Shown here: piece by piece, positions 1 to 8,452 of the stretch
How the letters are laid out: the number at the start of each line of letters is the position of its first letter
How positions within the stretch are numbered: the first letter of the stretch is position 1
Source: Streptococcus cuniculi
GTDB lineage: Bacteria > Bacillota > Bacilli > Lactobacillales > Streptococcaceae
DNA length: 64,000 bases
NCBI RefSeq assembly: GCF_004570575.1
Contig: NZ_SPPD01000012.1
Location: 1 to 64,000, forward strand
Direction: 5' to 3'
Notes under the pieces: generated by a model
What the model was told of the DNA's origin: nothing
What the model saw: the letters and a program-made list of their open reading frames with translations, nothing else
Databases searched by the model: none
Made by a program: the position numbers and the translations under genes

Positions 1-196
1 TTTGAGAAGTGCCTATCCCTTGACTGCTCTTCCCTTACACAAACGAGTCGCTTATCCAATTATAAGTTTACGTGCTCAAAGTCACAGTTAGTTGTGCTTG
101 ATAGGAAGAGCTACACCTATAAAAATGTGAGGTAGTAGCTGAACTACTCACTTACTCTCCTCCCCGTGATTTGTAGTAGTAATAGGCCTTCTCTCT

Positions 197-400
197 TTAT
201 ATTATAGTCCAAAATAAAGCGCACAACACTTTTTCATTCAGTGTTGTGCCTTGAGTGAAACGAAAGGAATGATTTATAAAAATGGATTTGTCTTCTTGCC
301 GTTCATACTCAACGCTGAAATGCAAAATGTCAATATAGAATTTCTTTGTTTGCTCCAAATTCACCACCGTCAATTCCGGTATTAAAGAATTAAACTTCAT
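197..400 (-). pseudogene. VOC-family (glyoxalase/bleomycin-resistance-like) fragment
   Basis: The first ~40 residues (FNSLIPELTVVNLEQTKKFY, then YERQEDKSIF) match the start of a vicinal-oxygen-chelate protein. The reading then passes into an unrelated tail and stops at 67 residues, against about 120 for the family. The middle and C-terminal metal-binding parts are missing, so this is an internally deleted gene. ATG 400 is chosen over the GTG at 412 because a GAGGTG ribosome site lies just upstream of it. The neighbour is another truncated gene, so the whole left end looks like decaying chromosome. Confidence 0.6.
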
Positions 401-447
401 TCGATTATTCACCTCAACAAATCCCGATTTACATCATTAAAAATTAC

Positions 448-828
448 TCACACTTCTATATACTCCACAAAATTCTTCACTTCCATATCACTATGAACAA
501 TCTTTACATCCACAGATACCGCTCCGTCCACATATGGCTTTAACTTGTCCGCTGTCTTACCGATACCACTGCCTCCCGAAGTAGCACAAGCAACCACCTT
601 TTTGCCTGTCCAGTCATATCCCTTGCAAAATGTATTTACCACATTCGGAGCACAGCCATACCATATTGCGTGTCCAAATTGATACAAATATTTCCCCAGT
701 GCTATCGTTTTTACATTTACTGCAAACGCCCTAAAATAAACACTTTTCAGAATGGCAGATGCACCCAAGCATAGGCGGTTATCGCTGTATGTCATGCGCC
801 GAACCTCCGAACGCTCCGAAAACATCAC
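448..828 (-). pseudogene. Flavodoxin C-terminal fragment
   Basis: From about residue 54 to the end the protein reads as the C-terminal half of a flavodoxin: IWYGCAPNVVNTF, then a glycine-rich segment (ATSGGSGIGKTADKL) of the FMN-binding fold. The N-terminal P-loop half that binds the FMN phosphate is absent. The first ~50 residues are unrelated and out of register. The open frame is therefore a remnant and is unlikely to bind FMN. The domain identity is clear; the boundary of the intact part is approximate. Confidence 0.65.
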
Positions 829-930
829 ATAAAAATACAGGATAAATTATAGCACAAGCAGTGGCAAGTGTCAATAATATAAAGACACGCCATACGCATG
901 AATGTAATTTCTGTAATTTATCAAAGTAAG

Positions 931-1345
931 TTCCACTTCCCTTTCCAAAGTGGAAGTTAGTCTAAAATGAATTTTTGTGGTAGAATTAAATCTGAGACGT
1001 TTGAGTTAGAAATGAGTTCCTACTATGACGAAACACAAACACCTTACTCTCTCAGACCGAAACGATATACAATTGGGATTAGATCGAAAGGAAACTTTCA
1101 AAGCAATCGCTCAGTCTATCCTAAAAGATCCTACAACAATCTCAAAAGAAGTCAAACGAAACAGACAAGTCAGAGAGTCTACCAGCGATGGACTCGTTTG
1201 TCCTCTATTAGAGAAAGCCCCATTTGTCTGTAATGCCTGTCCTAAGAGAAGACAAAACTGCGGATACAAGAAGATATTCTATCTAGCGAAACAGGCTCAA
1301 AAACAATATGAAAAAACGCTGGTAGAAGCCAGAGAAGGTACTCCT
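931..1345 (+). mobile_element. IS30/IS1239-like insertion sequence remnant (left end and transposase N-terminus)
   Basis: A near-terminal inverted repeat (TTCCACTT at 931-938, AAGTGGAA at 948-955) precedes an ATG at 1025. The first ~105 residues read as an IS30-family transposase N-terminus (MTKHKHLTLSDRNDIQLGL, then ILKDPTTISKEVKRNR, the HTH that recognises the IS end), followed by the Cys-rich linker. The catalytic DDE domain is absent because the frame passes directly into an HdiR-like domain near 1340. The element cannot transpose by itself. Confidence 0.75.
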
Positions 1346-1734
1346 CTCTTCTCCGTACAAGTACTATCAGATGTTCAACTGTTTGCTGGTCTGGGAGAAG
1401 GATTCTTTGACGAGTTTGAAACTGAGACAGTTTACTCTGATGAGGAACAATACGGTTACGACATTGCAGTATGGATTGAGGGAGACTCTATGGGCCTGTC
1501 TATAAGAGTGGTGAAGTCGCACTTATTCGCTTGAATGGTTTCGACTACGACGGAGCTATTTATGCCGTAGCGTGGAATGATTCTGTCTATATCAAAAAGC
1601 TCTACCGTGATGAGGATGGATTTAGAATGTTTTCCCTGAATAAGGACTATCCTGAGAAGTTCATCCCTTATGAGGATGAACCAAGAATTGTTGGTCTAGT
1701 TGTGGGACACTTTATGCCTGTCGAGGGAGTGTAG
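1338..1734 (+). pseudogene. hdiR: HdiR/LexA-like S24 peptidase-domain remnant fused to the transposase
   Basis: The segment starting FSVQVLSDVQLFAGLGEGFF is the C-terminal self-cleaving domain of the HdiR-type XRE repressor that controls the adjacent SOS polymerase operon. The HTH half is replaced by the IS30 transposase N-terminus, in frame. The Ser-Met active-site pair is present (GDSM), but a one-base loss just after it, around 1492-1500, shifts the frame. The remainder (FDYDGAIYAVAW to MPVEGV) is read from a second frame starting at 1531. Compared with the copy at 52.5 kb the DNA is highly similar across the domain. It should not be a functional repressor. Confidence 0.75.
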
Positions 1735-1736
1735 TC

Positions 1737-1964
1737 ATGAAATTAAAAGATATTTTAGAACTTGGAACGTTTGGTTTCAACACTGATTGTAAAGTTGAAA
1801 TATTCAATATGGACAACTTTGAAGAGCGACTAGAGAATGGAGGATTCGATGAAATTCTTATTCCTCAAAATGAGGATGCAAAAATTTATCCTTACGCTTT
1901 TTTGATTGAGGATTCTATTTTAATTGCTATGACCGAGGAGGATGACAATACCAATGAATGTTAA
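1737..1964 (+). CDS. Small acidic protein of the HdiR-UmuC operon
   Basis: 75 residues, acidic, ending in EEDDNTNEC; no motif that I recognise. It starts two bases after the hdiR remnant stop, overlaps the next small gene and precedes the Y-family polymerase. It is therefore part of the SOS-type operon, where short unnamed genes commonly sit between repressor and polymerase. Its role is unknown. Confidence 0.6.
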   Translation: MKLKDILELGTFGFNTDCKVEIFNMDNFEERLENGGFDEILIPQNEDAKIYPYAFLIEDSILIAMTEEDDNTNEC

Positions 1965-2082
1965 AGAAATGATTTACATCAAAGACGAACGTATTATCTT
2001 CACCCCTGACAAATTTGAATACGACATCACTGACTATATCGGAGAACTTATCGAAGAGCTAGAAAAACTCAAACGGAGATAA
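1954..2082 (+). CDS. Very small protein upstream of the Y-family polymerase
   Basis: 42 residues beginning MNVKEMIYIKDERIIF and ending ELEKLKRR. The frame overlaps the end of the preceding gene and stops four bases before the polymerase ATG. A GAGGAGG ribosome site at 1935-1941 fits ATG 1954 better than the in-frame ATG 1942, which would touch it. Operon position and coupling suggest it is translated. It resembles the short orf that often precedes umuC in streptococcal SOS cassettes; function unknown. Confidence 0.5.
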   Translation: MNVKEMIYIKDERIIFTPDKFEYDITDYIGELIEELEKLKRR

Positions 2083-2086
2083 TTCT

Positions 2087-3502
2087 ATGGGCTATATCGA
2101 CTATTCTATTGAACCTCAAAGTGATATAGCCTTCCTCGATATGAAGTCCTTCTACGCTTCTGTAGAATGTGTGGATAGAGGTTTACATCCACTCTATACA
2201 TCACTGTGCGTCATGATCCGTGCAGACAACTCGGCAGGATTGATTCTCGCTTCTTCTCCTATGTTTAAGAAAGTCTTCGGTAAAGCAAATGTAGGTCGTT
2301 CCTACGACTTGCCATTTGATATCAACACTCGAAAACTCAGCTATCAAAATGCATGGAAACAGGGAATTGAGGTAACACCAAAGTATAAATCGTTTATTGA
2401 ACACTGGGCAAAGCGTACACTCATCGTTCCTCCTCGAATGGACAGATATATTGAGAAGAATCTAGAGATTCAGCATATCTTTCAAGACTATGCTGCTCCT
2501 GATGATATTCTGCCCTATTCAATCGATGAAGGCTTTATTGACCTGACAAGCTCACTTTCTTATTTTATTCCTGATAGTTCAATGTCTAGGAAAGATAAGT
2601 TGGATAATGTTTCTGCCTTGATTCAGAGAGATATTTACCGTAAAACAGGTATTATCTCAACTGTAGGAATGAGCAATTCCAATCCTCTTCTGGCTAAACT
2701 TGCTTTAGACAATGAAGCTAAAAAAACTGCTACAATGAGGGCTAACTGGTCCTGTGAGGATGTGGAAACTAAAGTCTGGGCAATACCAAACCTAACCGAT
2801 TTTTGGGGGATTGGTAGTAAAACCGAGATTCATTTACAAAAACTTAGTATTCATTCAATCAAAGAGCTAGCCAATTACAATCCTGATATTCTCAAAAAAG
2901 AATTCGGTAAAGTCGGTGTTCAGCTATGGTTTCACGCAAACGGTGTTGATGAGAGCAATGTCCATGAACCCTATAAACCAAAATCACGAGGGTTGGGAAA
3001 CTCACAAGTACTTCCTAGAGATTATAGAACCCAAAGGGAAATTGAAATCGTATTAGCTGAAATGGCTGATCAAGTTGCTAATCGACTGCGTTCAGCCCAT
3101 AAGAAAGCAACTGTTGTTTCAATCCATATTGGCTATTCTAGGACTGAGATGAAAAAATCTATAAATGCTCAGAAAAAAATAGACCCCGCAAATCTCCCAA
3201 AAACAATGGTGAGCCGTGTACTTGAATTATTCCGAAAGAAATACACCTCTGGTGCAGTGAAACAAATCGGTGTCTCTTATAGTGGCTTCGTAGATGAAAG
3301 CTATACTCTGCTATCACTTTTTGATGATGTAGAACAAATTGAAAAAGAAAACAGACTTCAGACAGCAATTGATGTTGTCAGAGAACAGTATGGCTTTTTA
3401 GCCATACAAAAAGGAACCGTCCTAACTGAAGGTTCCAGAAATATTGAACGCAGTAAACTTATCGGCGGTCATTCCGCTGGTGGATTGGAGGGATTAAAAT
3501 GA
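2087..3502 (+). CDS. umuC: Y-family DNA polymerase (UmuC/ImpB/MucB family)
   Basis: 471 residues with the translesion polymerase signatures: the first catalytic aspartate in [12 protein letters not shown] near residue 18, the SIDEGFIDL motif with the second metal-binding acidic pair near 146, a helix-hairpin-helix segment ([14 protein letters not shown]) and a little-finger region. It would extend DNA past lesions with low fidelity in the SOS response. It overlaps the next gene by ATGA. Upstream, its probable controller is only a frameshifted HdiR remnant, so HdiR-type control looks lost in cis. The gene itself appears intact and full length. Confidence 0.85.
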   Translation: MGYIDYSIEPQSDIAFLDMKSFYASVECVDRGLHPLYTSLCVMIRADNSAGLILASSPMFKKVFGKANVGRSYDLPFDINTRKLSYQNAWKQGIEVTPKYKSFIEHWAKRTLIVPPRMDRYIEKNLEIQHIFQDYAAPDDILPYSIDEGFIDLTSSLSYFIPDSSMSRKDKLDNVSALIQRDIYRKTGIISTVGMSNSNPLLAKLALDNEAKKTATMRANWSCEDVETKVWAIPNLTDFWGIGSKTEIHLQKLSIHSIKELANYNPDILKKEFGKVGVQLWFHANGVDESNVHEPYKPKSRGLGNSQVLPRDYRTQREIEIVLAEMADQVANRLRSAHKKATVVSIHIGYSRTEMKKSINAQKKIDPANLPKTMVSRVLELFRKKYTSGAVKQIGVSYSGFVDESYTLLSLFDDVEQIEKENRLQTAIDVVREQYGFLAIQKGTVLTEGSRNIERSKLIGGHSAGGLEGLK

Positions 3503-3903
3503 TTGACCGTTCATACTTGCCATTTCAGTCAGCAAGAGAGTACCAGGATACTAAGATGGAAAAATGGATGGGCTTTTTCCTATCTGAGCTTACATCAGCA
3601 CTCTCTGATGTTATAAACAAAGTAACGTACATATCAGATTTGTCACTAGACTTGTATGTTTTGGAATGTGCCGACGGGAGTCTTTATATTGGTTATACGA
3701 CTGATGTGGAGAAGCGGTTTGCCACCCATAATCGTGGCAAAGGGGCTAAGTACACCCGTGCACGCTTGCCTGTCAGCCTGCTCTATCAGGAATCCTTTGC
3801 TAGTAAGCAGGAAGCTATGTCTGCCGAGGCCTTGTTTAAGAAACGCAATCGGCAGAGCAAATTAGATTATATTGCAGAAAGAAGAAAAAATGATTCAAAA
3901 TAA
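3499..3903 (+). CDS. Chimera: umuC-operon small protein N-terminus joined to GIY-YIG nuclease
   Basis: Residues 1-~50 ([20 protein letters not shown] onward) resemble the short protein normally found downstream of streptococcal umuC. From ~51 ([18 protein letters not shown]) it is a GIY-YIG domain of the YhbQ/UPF0213 type, with the conserved LYIGYTTD strand, the catalytic arginine region (VEKRFATHN) and EALFKKRNR. The GIY-YIG gene has lost its own start and is fused in frame. The junction marks the right border of the SOS cassette insertion into the chromosome. ATGA overlap with umuC suggests co-translation. Nuclease activity is possible, not shown. Confidence 0.75.
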   Translation: MIDRSYLPFQSAREYQDTKMEKWMGFFLSELTSALSDVINKVTYISDLSLDLYVLECADGSLYIGYTTDVEKRFATHNRGKGAKYTRARLPVSLLYQESFASKQEAMSAEALFKKRNRQSKLDYIAERRKNDSK

Positions 3904-4261
3904 GAAACAAATTCACCGCCTACGCATCATTTGGCAACTCTTGAGAGTAACTGGCTTCGCCACTTTCCTTACTTCCTTTTTTAGTTTTATCTTTCTATCA
4001 GCTGGCTTACTCCTCTGGTTAGAACCTGGCTTTACAAACTATGGGGACAGCTTATGGTATAGTTTTGTGACAGCAACGACTGTTGGTTATGGTGATTTGC
4101 TGGTCACAACGACGCTCGGTCGGATAATCAGTATTATTTTAGCCATTTATGGTATTCTCTTCTTAGGAAGTCTATCTGGCCTTGTGGTTAGCTACTACAC
4201 CGAAGTCAGCAAACACTATTCCCTAGCCGTTAAAACTGACAAGAAAAAAACTGATTCTTAA
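3890..4261 (+). CDS. Two-TM potassium channel (ion_trans_2)
   Basis: 123 residues with two hydrophobic helices flanking the K+ selectivity filter TVGYGD at about residues 63-68. This is the minimal KcsA-like pore architecture, without a regulatory RCK domain. It would conduct K+ across the cell membrane as a tetramer. ATG 3890 is preferred; an in-frame TTG at 3872 lies inside the preceding gene. It overlaps the GIY-YIG gene end by 14 bases and converges with the ClC gene, with a shared terminator over both stop codons. Confidence 0.85.
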   Translation: MIQNKKQIHRLRIIWQLLRVTGFATFLTSFFSFIFLSAGLLLWLEPGFTNYGDSLWYSFVTATTVGYGDLLVTTTLGRIISIILAIYGILFLGSLSGLVVSYYTEVSKHYSLAVKTDKKKTDS

Positions 4262-4274
4262 AAATCAGTTTTTT
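4245..4274. terminator. Bidirectional terminator between K+ channel and ClC genes
   Basis: AAAAAACTGATT at 4245-4256 pairs with AATCAGTTTTTT at 4263-4274. The stem has A and T runs on both sides, so it works for both convergent genes. It contains both stop codons. Confidence 0.85.
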
Positions 4275-5472
4275 CATTTTTTCTAAGCGACGATGCTAAT
4301 TTTCGTCCAAATATCGTCAATCCAATCATCAGCAAAGAAAGTGGTAAGAGCTGGACAGGAAAGAATAAACTGATAAAGATACCTGCCAACCACTCCTTTT
4401 CGAGAAGAGCAATAGCCATGGATAAACTAACGACTAAAACGACAAATAAGTTATCCACTTGTGGAAAGACTTGCGCAACTGCAAACCCTTGTAAAAAGGC
4501 TGCAAAAGTTACCGGGAAAATGTCCCCACCAGTCCAACCCGACCACAAACAAATCTCTAAGAAAATCAGTTTAACAAAAGACAAAATCATTAAGCTTAAA
4601 ACAGGTGTTTCCAACCCGAGTTCAACCATGGAATGTAGGCTATGTTGACCTGAAAATAGTAAGGTTGGTGCTAACACTGTTACCAGAAAGATAGCGGCCC
4701 CTCCAATACTAATCTTGATAGCTAAGGTCAGGTTGAAACGATTTAAACTGGCACGAATAACTCCTCTCAACCAAGCACAACACTTACCGATTGCAAATCC
4801 ATATAAACAGAGCGGTAAAAAAAAGAGAATATCCATCAATGACCAATCAGTTTCCCCCAACTTGGTCACAAAAGAGGGTTGATCTGTCAATCTCATCATA
4901 AGCCAAAAAACCAGAAAACCATTTACAATCAATAAATTGCGTAATTTTTTCCCCGTTTGCTTTTGGCTACTTGGATAAGGCAAAAGATAAAACCTAGGAT
5001 GAAAGAGATAGTTTACCCACATCCCTATCCTCTGTCCTCTCAACTGCTCCCAGTTGGCTTCCAGATAGCGTAGCTTATCCGCCTGCCAGATGGAATAAGC
5101 AATTACCGCTCCTAAAAGAGGCGCTTCTGGACCAACTCCTGCGCCTGATACCAAAATCACAAGCGCTAAGACAAGATTTTGCCAAGTATTATGATAGGAT
5201 ACCGTTTCATTTTTATCCAATTCATGAAGCAAATCATGGCTAGTCCTTGGCAAATTTCCCCACTTATTTTTAAGAAAAACAACCAAACAGGTTAATAGAA
5301 CCAAGATCACTAGCGAATAGATCGTTCCAAAATGAAACTGATGGGGAAGACTCTCCCATAACAAATGACTTCCTAACTTCTCAGCCATGATAAAACTATA
5401 GGAAACAAACCCAATTATACTGCTGTAGAATAAACCTAATAAGGTCAAATAAATTTCTTTTTTTCCAAACAT
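4258..5472 (-). CDS. ClC-family voltage-gated chloride channel / Cl-/H+ antiporter
   Basis: 404 residues, polytopic, about ten hydrophobic segments. The ClC signature reads GAGVGPEAPLLGAV near residue 115, corresponding to GxxxGPExP. A second conserved segment GWTGGDIFPVTFAAFLQG near residue 310 matches the GxxxP selectivity region. Expected at the cell membrane exchanging or conducting chloride. The gene stands alone with a terminator at each end. Confidence 0.85.
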   Translation of the reverse strand: MFGKKEIYLTLLGLFYSSIIGFVSYSFIMAEKLGSHLLWESLPHQFHFGTIYSLVILVLLTCLVVFLKNKWGNLPRTSHDLLHELDKNETVSYHNTWQNLVLALVILVSGAGVGPEAPLLGAVIAYSIWQADKLRYLEANWEQLRGQRIGMWVNYLFHPRFYLLPYPSSQKQTGKKLRNLLIVNGFLVFWLMMRLTDQPSFVTKLGETDWSLMDILFFLPLCLYGFAIGKCCAWLRGVIRASLNRFNLTLAIKISIGGAAIFLVTVLAPTLLFSGQHSLHSMVELGLETPVLSLMILSFVKLIFLEICLWSGWTGGDIFPVTFAAFLQGFAVAQVFPQVDNLFVVLVVSLSMAIALLEKEWLAGIFISLFFPVQLLPLSLLMIGLTIFGRKLASSLRKNEKTDF

Positions 5473-5487
5473 ATTCCACCTACAAGA

Positions 5488-5511
5488 AAGAGGCTTTTTA
5501 GCCTCTTTTTA
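5488..5511 (-). terminator. Terminator downstream of the DUF308 gene
   Basis: AAGAGGC / GCCTCTT stem with a 6-base loop in the 40-base gap between the DUF308 stop and the ClC start; short U-rich tail on the minus strand. Confidence 0.55.
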
Positions 5512-6024
5512 TTAGTTAGTTTTAAAGAATTGAACAATAGCTGCAATGCCTTGATAAATAAAGACAAAAGCAATGGTGTAGCTGATGAAAAGTCCTGTCA
5601 TCAATGGGTGCCCCATCATAATCAAGCCAGCGATTATTCCCAAGATTCCCATCCATACTAGTGGGGTTCCGATCGACTTGTCTGCCTTACGAACCTTGAA
5701 ACCAACCAACAATTTTGTAATTCCATTTGTCAAGGCCCAGAATGAAATAATAAATGGCACAAAGGTTACCATTTCAATAAAGCTACCTGAGAATAAGGTA
5801 AGGGCTAGGATGAGGGTTACAATCCCTCCGAATAAATTCCATCCATACTTTTCTTCAGATTTGAAGTACTGCACAATCTCAGAGATTCCCTGAACTGCGA
5901 ATACAAGAGCAAATATGAAGGTCATTGAAGCTAGACTAATAGCTGGGTTTACCAGAATACGAAATCCAGCAAATATAGCAAAAATACCTACAAGTAGTGA
6001 CAACCATTTCCAATTTTTAGACAT
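5512..6024 (-). CDS. HdeD/DUF308 family membrane protein
   Basis: 170 residues with about six predicted membrane helices in three two-helix units, as in the HdeD/DUF308 family; ends IVQFFKTN. The family was named for E. coli HdeD, linked to acid resistance; the role here is unknown. The stop of the upstream tetR-like gene overlaps its start, so the two form an operon and the regulator would be expected to control this gene. Confidence 0.8.
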   Translation of the reverse strand: MSKNWKWLSLLVGIFAIFAGFRILVNPAISLASMTFIFALVFAVQGISEIVQYFKSEEKYGWNLFGGIVTLILALTLFSGSFIEMVTFVPFIISFWALTNGITKLLVGFKVRKADKSIGTPLVWMGILGIIAGLIMMGHPLMTGLFISYTIAFVFIYQGIAAIVQFFKTN

Positions 6025-6650
6025 TATGTTTCTCCTTTTTTAGAGGGATCATCCTCTATTATTCCATAAATCATCATCTCCAAAACGTGTGATAATTGTT
6101 GTTCATATCCCGAAACCAAGTTTGTCAAGCTATTGTCTGACGAAACGGTTAGATAGTAAGAACGAAACATATCCTGTATCAATCTTAGATAAGCCGTGGC
6201 CTGCTTCTCATCGATATGATCCTTTAGTTTAGATTCTGATAGTAATTTTTGACAAACCTGTTCATTCAAGTTCAAAAAGACTTCCTTTTGAGGAGCAATC
6301 TCCGCCTCTAATTCTTCCGGTGTCGCAATCATTGCTTCAAAGAAAATGTGACTATGTTCTGGGAATTGCTGATAAAATTGGTGACGTCTTTCCATATAAT
6401 CAACCAGGGAGGGCACCTGCCCTTCCTCCCCCAAAAACACGGTCAAAGCTTTTTCAAAACTTTCCTGAACACATGCCAGATAGAGATCCGACTTCCCTGA
6501 GAAATTATGATACAAAACTCCTTTAGAAATCCCATCTACCTTGCAAAGTTCATTGATGACAAATCCTTTATAGCCTTTTGAGGCAAATTCGCTCAGGGCT
6601 GTGGCAATGATTTTTTCTCTGCGAAGTCTTGTTGTTTATTCTTTTCTCAT
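6024..6650 (-). pseudogene. TetR/AcrR regulator interrupted by a stop at codon 5
   Basis: Read from ATG 6650, which has a good GGAGGG ribosome site, the frame is MRKE-stop-TTRLRREKIIATAL, followed by a normal TetR helix-turn-helix (KVDGISKGVLYHNFSGKSDL) and a ~150-residue ligand domain. Apart from the TAA at codon 5 the 208-codon frame is intact. The next in-frame start with any promise (TTG at 6515) removes most of the HTH. Either the gene is recently inactivated, derepressing the downstream membrane protein, or the first codons were never used. Confidence 0.8.
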
Positions 6651-7030
6651 AGTCTTCCCTCCGATTTATAATTATAGACCACTTAATCTATAATGTCAAC
6701 TTTAAATTTTATATGCAACAAAAATGAGAGTGGGACTGTAAAAGCTGATAACATCAGCGAATTTGAGCCCACTCAATCACTGCGTCAAGTTTAACTATCC
6801 CAATTTGTAAAATTAAGCTAGACAGAAAATGCCATCTGTGTTAGGCTCAGATAAACTACCACATTTGTCTGAAAGGAACTAACATAAATGACCTATCTTC
6901 TTCCAGGAAGAATCAAGCACAATAAAATCCCTCAATATACCTGATTTGATGCGTTTGATGAAGAACTTAGGTGCCTTAAGTCGTTGTGTAGATTTCGAAT
7001 GTCTTCTTGGTTGAGTTAATAACTCTTGCA
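6651..7030. other. Gap with no intact gene
   Basis: The first ~60 bases hold the tetR upstream region. Most of the rest appears to be decayed coding sequence. On the minus strand a broken frame around 6895-7030 (KWYLVQELL, then FFIKRIKSGILRDFIVLDSS) continues from the dead recombinase to its right. No promoter or RNA gene was recognised. Confidence 0.4.
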
Positions 7031-7953
7031 CTAAGTACCACTTCGCTTCAGGTATGATTGAAGGGATACCATTTTTTTAATTATTCTTCCGACTCTTGTG
7101 TCTGAAACAGTCAACCGTGAACGTCTTCTGCATAATGATTTCACCCTTATACTTCTCATTTCTGAGAATGTTATAGACCGATAAATTTGACCAGATATCC
7201 CGACCAGTAGCTGTTGGGATACCATTTTTCATCAACTCACCAGCAATATCCTTTGCAGACATACCACTGATGTATGAGTCATAGATAAAGCGTACAATCT
7301 TAGCCTCGGTTTCATCAATCACAATTCTACCGTACTTATCCTTTGTATAGCCAAGCAAATAATGAGTAGGCATAATTGGGATACCACGCTTGAAGCGTTC
7401 AATGATTGATCAAGTTATAGATGCACTCTTTTGCTCACTCTCCCCTTGAGCCACAATCGCCATAATACCCAAGATAAACTCGCTGTCGGTATCTAGGGTA
7501 TTAAGGTTGATATCTTCAATGATATGCCCACAGGATTAGCCAGACCTTTAAGTTCACGGCAGATACCAATGAAATCAAGCTGATTCCTAGCAAAACGACT
7601 CACGCTCTTGACGATAATCAAATCTATCTTACCAGCCCGACAGTCCTCAAGCATCCTCTTGAACTGCTCCCTACGCTTGATAGAGGTTCCCGATGCTCCC
7701 TAATCAGCATAGATACCCGCCATCACCCATGCTGGATTCGCATTAATTTTCTTGGTATAGGACTGCTTTTGCAATTCAAAACTAACTGACTGAGATTCAT
7801 CAAACGTACTAACACGGCAGTATGCAGCTACTTTTAGCTTCTTTGAGGTAACACTCTCTTTGCTGGAATAACTTCAACAATACGCTCTGATTCAAAAGCT
7901 TGACGAATCTTCTCTTGTTGTCGAGTTGGTATTTGGTTCTTCCTTCTTACCAT
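7031..7953 (-). pseudogene. Degenerate serine recombinase
   Basis: From ATG 7953 (MVRRKNQIPTRQQEKIRQAF) the frame shifts near 7860, enters the catalytic domain AAYCRVSTFDESQSVSFELQ with the active-site serine, hits a TAG at GIYAD-stop-GASG, shifts again after CRELKGL, and continues as the recombinase domain (PTHYLLGYTKDKYGRIVIDE) until 7077. With at least two frameshifts and two stops it is dead. It belongs to the same large-serine-recombinase family as the two genes at 10.4-12.9 kb but differs in sequence, so it likely comes from an older element at the same site. Confidence 0.85.
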
Positions 7954-8280
7954 GTGGCTTTACCTCCTTTCTAGAAATCTACTCTTTAATTGTACTTAAG
8001 AAATAGGATTGAAGCAGATATATAGCAGAAAAGCACCAACTTTTTGGTGCCTTATCTACAAGTATCAAATCCAATAATTGTATCAATTTCTATACTCTTA
8101 CTTCAATCTACCATTCTGGCGATATTAGAGGTGGGTACGTTTCTATTCCCCTAAACACCTTGTCAATGGAAATAAACACATACCCACAGGGTAAATGGAA
8201 ATAGAATTGGATAATTTCTAGCTATCACTTCTAATCACTCCAAAAAATTACTCACTCTGATACTTCCCCGCCATAAAGCA

Positions 8281-8305
8281 AAAAGCCTTGATACCAAGGC
8301 TTTTT
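8281..8305. terminator. Terminator downstream of the rlmD 3' scar
   Basis: AAAAGCCTTG-ATAC-CAAGGCTTTTT stem with T-runs on both strands. It lies 25 bases beyond the stop codon of the rlmD-like tail, where the terminator of that gene should be. Confidence 0.75.
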
Positions 8306-8329
8306 ACTATCCCTTTCGTTCAAAGGTTT

Positions 8330-8371
8330 CTAGGCTTTTACGAGCAGTGCAACACACTCCACGTGTGCTGA
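8330..8371 (-). pseudogene. rlmD: Probable rlmD/rum 3' end: prophage attachment scar
   Basis: The minus-strand frame reads SAHVECVALLVKA then TAG. This is the typical C-terminal end of the 23S rRNA uracil-5-methyltransferase (SHVECVALL in relatives). Upstream of the histidine the homology stops at once. phi-m46.1-like phages and several streptococcal ICEs are known to integrate in the 3' part of this gene, and a recombinase-bearing phage end lies 2 kb away. I infer an att site around the CACGTGGAGTGTGT core. The rest of rlmD is not in the window, so this rests on 13 codons plus context. Confidence 0.5.
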
Positions 8372-8452
8372 GAGCTTTCTTCTATACTAATAGACGAAAG
8401 AGAGTGAAAGTAATTTTAGAATGATACTGTGGAACGGAATCAAATAATATAC

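Noticed and set aside
1..196. Possible regulatory RNA at the window start
   Set aside because: No recognisable fold, promoter or coding frame; too short and truncated by the window edge to judge.
967..1233. 88-residue plus-strand frame overlapping the IS30 transposase start
   Set aside because: Out of frame with the recognisable transposase HTH and has no known similarity.
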